Source: Bacteroidota bacterium
GTDB taxonomy: Bacteria; Bacteroidota; Ignavibacteria; Ignavibacteriales; Ignavibacteriaceae
Direction: 5' to 3'
Assembly: GCA_021796135.1 (NCBI GenBank)
Contig: JAJYOQ010000233.1
Span: forward strand, 1-6,588
DNA: 6,588 bases
The position numbers and the translations under genes were made by a program. A model generated the notes under the pieces. That model was not told the origin of the DNA and did not search any database. It saw only the letters and a list, made by a program, of their open reading frames with translations. Positions 5,274-6,588 of the stretch are shown one piece after another. Within the stretch, counting starts at the first letter, position 1; each line of letters opens with the position of its first letter.

Positions 5274-6588
5274 ATGAAAATTCATACAATTAATTCAACA
5301 AGTATATTGAGCCGGAGCATCCGACTCATCGGTGCAATCCTGACTATTACTTTGATGATGCCTGCCATTGCTTTTTCTCAAACGGCGCCCAACCTTGGAA
5401 CTGCATCCAGTTTCGCAGTACTGGCTGCTGCCGGAATCTCCAACACTGGTTCTACCGTTCTTACGGGGGATATTGGGTCGTATCCGACTAATACAATAAC
5501 TGGACTTACTGCTGTGGGCGGCAGCGGACCTGGAACTTACAGCGGGACAAACTACGGTAACAGTGCTACTACTGATACGGCAATGATCGATTTGAATACC
5601 GCGTATCTTGATGCCATGAATCAAGCAGGCACAATTACCACAATAGCATCGGACCTCGCCTCTCAAAATTTGAATGCTGGTATTTACAATTCCGCTGACG
5701 GAACGTTTGGTAATACAGGAACTCTTACACTAACCGGCTCGTCGAGTGCAGTCTTCATTTTTCGGATGTCTACTACACTTATTACGGCATCGAGTAGTAA
5801 TGTTATCCTCAGCGGCGGCGTTGTGTGGACCAACGTCTTTTGGCAGGTCGGCAGTTCCGCAACTCTTGGAACGAGTTCTCACTTAGAGGGAACCATACTC
5901 GCTAATACATCAATCACGGCGAATACCAGCGCAACGGTAAACGGTAGATTGTTGGCAGGGGCAGTGACCTCAACTGGTGCTGTAACATTAGACGCAAATA
6001 CAGCACTGCCTGTGGAACTAACATCTTTTACAGCAGCATTAAATAATAGCGCTGTAGAATTAAATTGGAACACAGCAACAGAAGTAAACAATTACGGATT
6101 TGATATTGAAAGAAGTCAAATGTCCGAAGCCAGTAGTCAGAATTTAACTTGGAATAAAATCGGCTTTGTAAAAGGCAATGGCAATAGCAACTCCCCCAAA
6201 AATTATTCTTTTGTCGATAATACTGTGTCTTACGGAAGTTATGCGTACAGGTTAAAACAAATTGATAACGACGGTGCATATAAATATAGCTTTGTTGTAG
6301 AAGTTAATTCAGGACAAATGCAATACAGTTTTTTGCTTAATCAAAATTATCCTAATCCTTTTAATCCTTCAACTGAGATACAATTCGGCGTAAGTAAAAA
6401 TAGTCCGGCAACATTAACGATATTTAACGTACTCGGTGAAAAGGTTGCTACGTTATTCAACGGCAATGCAGTTGCGGGACAAGTTTACAATGTAACATTA
6501 AACGGCAGCAATCTTGCAAGCGGCATTTATTATTATAAGCTTCAGACAAACGATAATACGGAAGTTAAGAAAATGATTTTAAGATTAT
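5274..6588 (+). CDS. DUF3494 ice-binding protein with FN3-like domain and T9SS type A sorting domain (438 codons visible, stop codon outside window)
   Basis: ATG 5274 follows AAGGA (5262-5266, 7-nt spacing). The frame stays open to the window end. The last residues, KKMILRL, are a normal ending for a sorting domain, and a single T remains, so the stop probably falls at 6588-6590 and the protein is about 438 aa. Order: signal peptide (1-35, AFS before Gln36); DUF3494 ice-binding domain (about 39-243), with LGTASSFAVLAAAGISNTG, LTGDIGS, NLNAGIYNS, VFIFRM, NVFWQVG, LGTSSHLEGTILA, TVNGRLLAGAVT and VTLDANTA; an FN3-like beta domain (about 246-345, LPVELTSFTA to VVEV); and a Por-type C-terminal sorting domain (about 353-438, NYPNPFNPST and ASGIYYYKLQ). 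DUF3494 proteins bind ice in polar and cold-tolerant microbes. The T9SS tail implies export to the cell surface or medium. Activity is inferred. Confidence 0.93.
   Translation, partial: MKIHTINSTSILSRSIRLIGAILTITLMMPAIAFSQTAPNLGTASSFAVLAAAGISNTGSTVLTGDIGSYPTNTITGLTAVGGSGPGTYSGTNYGNSATTDTAMIDLNTAYLDAMNQAGTITTIASDLASQNLNAGIYNSADGTFGNTGTLTLTGSSSAVFIFRMSTTLITASSSNVILSGGVVWTNVFWQVGSSATLGTSSHLEGTILANTSITANTSATVNGRLLAGAVTSTGAVTLDANTALPVELTSFTAALNNSAVELNWNTATEVNNYGFDIERSQMSEASSQNLTWNKIGFVKGNGNSNSPKNYSFVDNTVSYGSYAYRLKQIDNDGAYKYSFVVEVNSGQMQYSFLLNQNYPNPFNPSTEIQFGVSKNSPATLTIFNVLGEKVATLFNGNAVAGQVYNVTLNGSNLASGIYYYKLQTNDNTEVKKMILRL

Noticed and set aside
5295..5666. A 123-codon minus-strand open frame
   Set aside because: It is a shadow of the ice-binding domain, whose + strand translation matches DUF3494 throughout. 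The reverse product is Ser/Cys-rich without domain features.

Overview
The window looks like chromosomal DNA from an AT-rich member of the Ignavibacteria / Chlorobi / Bacteroidota (FCB) branch. The main evidence is the last protein, which ends in a Por-type (type IX secretion, T9SS) sorting domain with the NYPNPFNPST signature that is abundant in Ignavibacteria-like genomes. Other support is a DUF6600 YXWGXW-type envelope protein, low GC (about 30-38% in stretches counted by hand), and several starts with weak or no Shine-Dalgarno. The species cannot be named from the sequence. All supported genes are on the + strand. No rRNA, tRNA, CRISPR, transposase or phage gene was seen.

Layout. (1) Positions 1-185 are a leader region with two inverted repeats, followed by a 43-aa lipoprotein gene (186-317) and a 61-aa two-helix membrane protein gene (466-651). 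(2) A promoter region at about 764-833 precedes a compact run of three genes: a 49-aa DUF5670/lmo0937-type membrane protein (880-1029), an AI-2E family (PF01594) permease (1051-2163), and an AsmA/DUF748-like membrane-anchored protein (2144-3532) that overlaps the permease by 20 nt. (3) A gap containing a G-poor CCA/CTCC repeat leads to a secreted DUF6600 protein (3693-4940) with a Trp-rich head and a basic, Gln/Asn-rich, internally repeated tail. (4) The 333-nt gap 4941-5273 holds, in order, a 12-bp hairpin, a second and longer G-poor repeat tract, and a second copy of the promoter block seen at 764-833. (5) A DUF3494 ice-binding protein with an FN3-like linker and a T9SS sorting domain runs from 5274 to the window end. 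It appears complete except for its stop codon.

How the genes may work together (inference). Every product is predicted to be in the membrane or envelope, or secreted. Small DUF5670 and lipoprotein genes, an AI-2E-type permease, an AsmA-like protein and a DUF6600 protein suggest an envelope or environmental-stress locus. The most informative observation is that the three-gene run and the ice-binding protein gene carry nearly the same sequence block upstream (49 of 56 positions identical, no gaps). In both copies it is followed by a -35/-10 pair with a 17-bp spacer, 40-50 nt before the start codon. This suggests a shared regulator controlling envelope-stress genes and an ice-binding protein together. 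The ice-binding domain is also clearly richer in GC than the T9SS half of the same gene, which fits acquisition of the domain by horizontal transfer and fusion to a local secretion tail.
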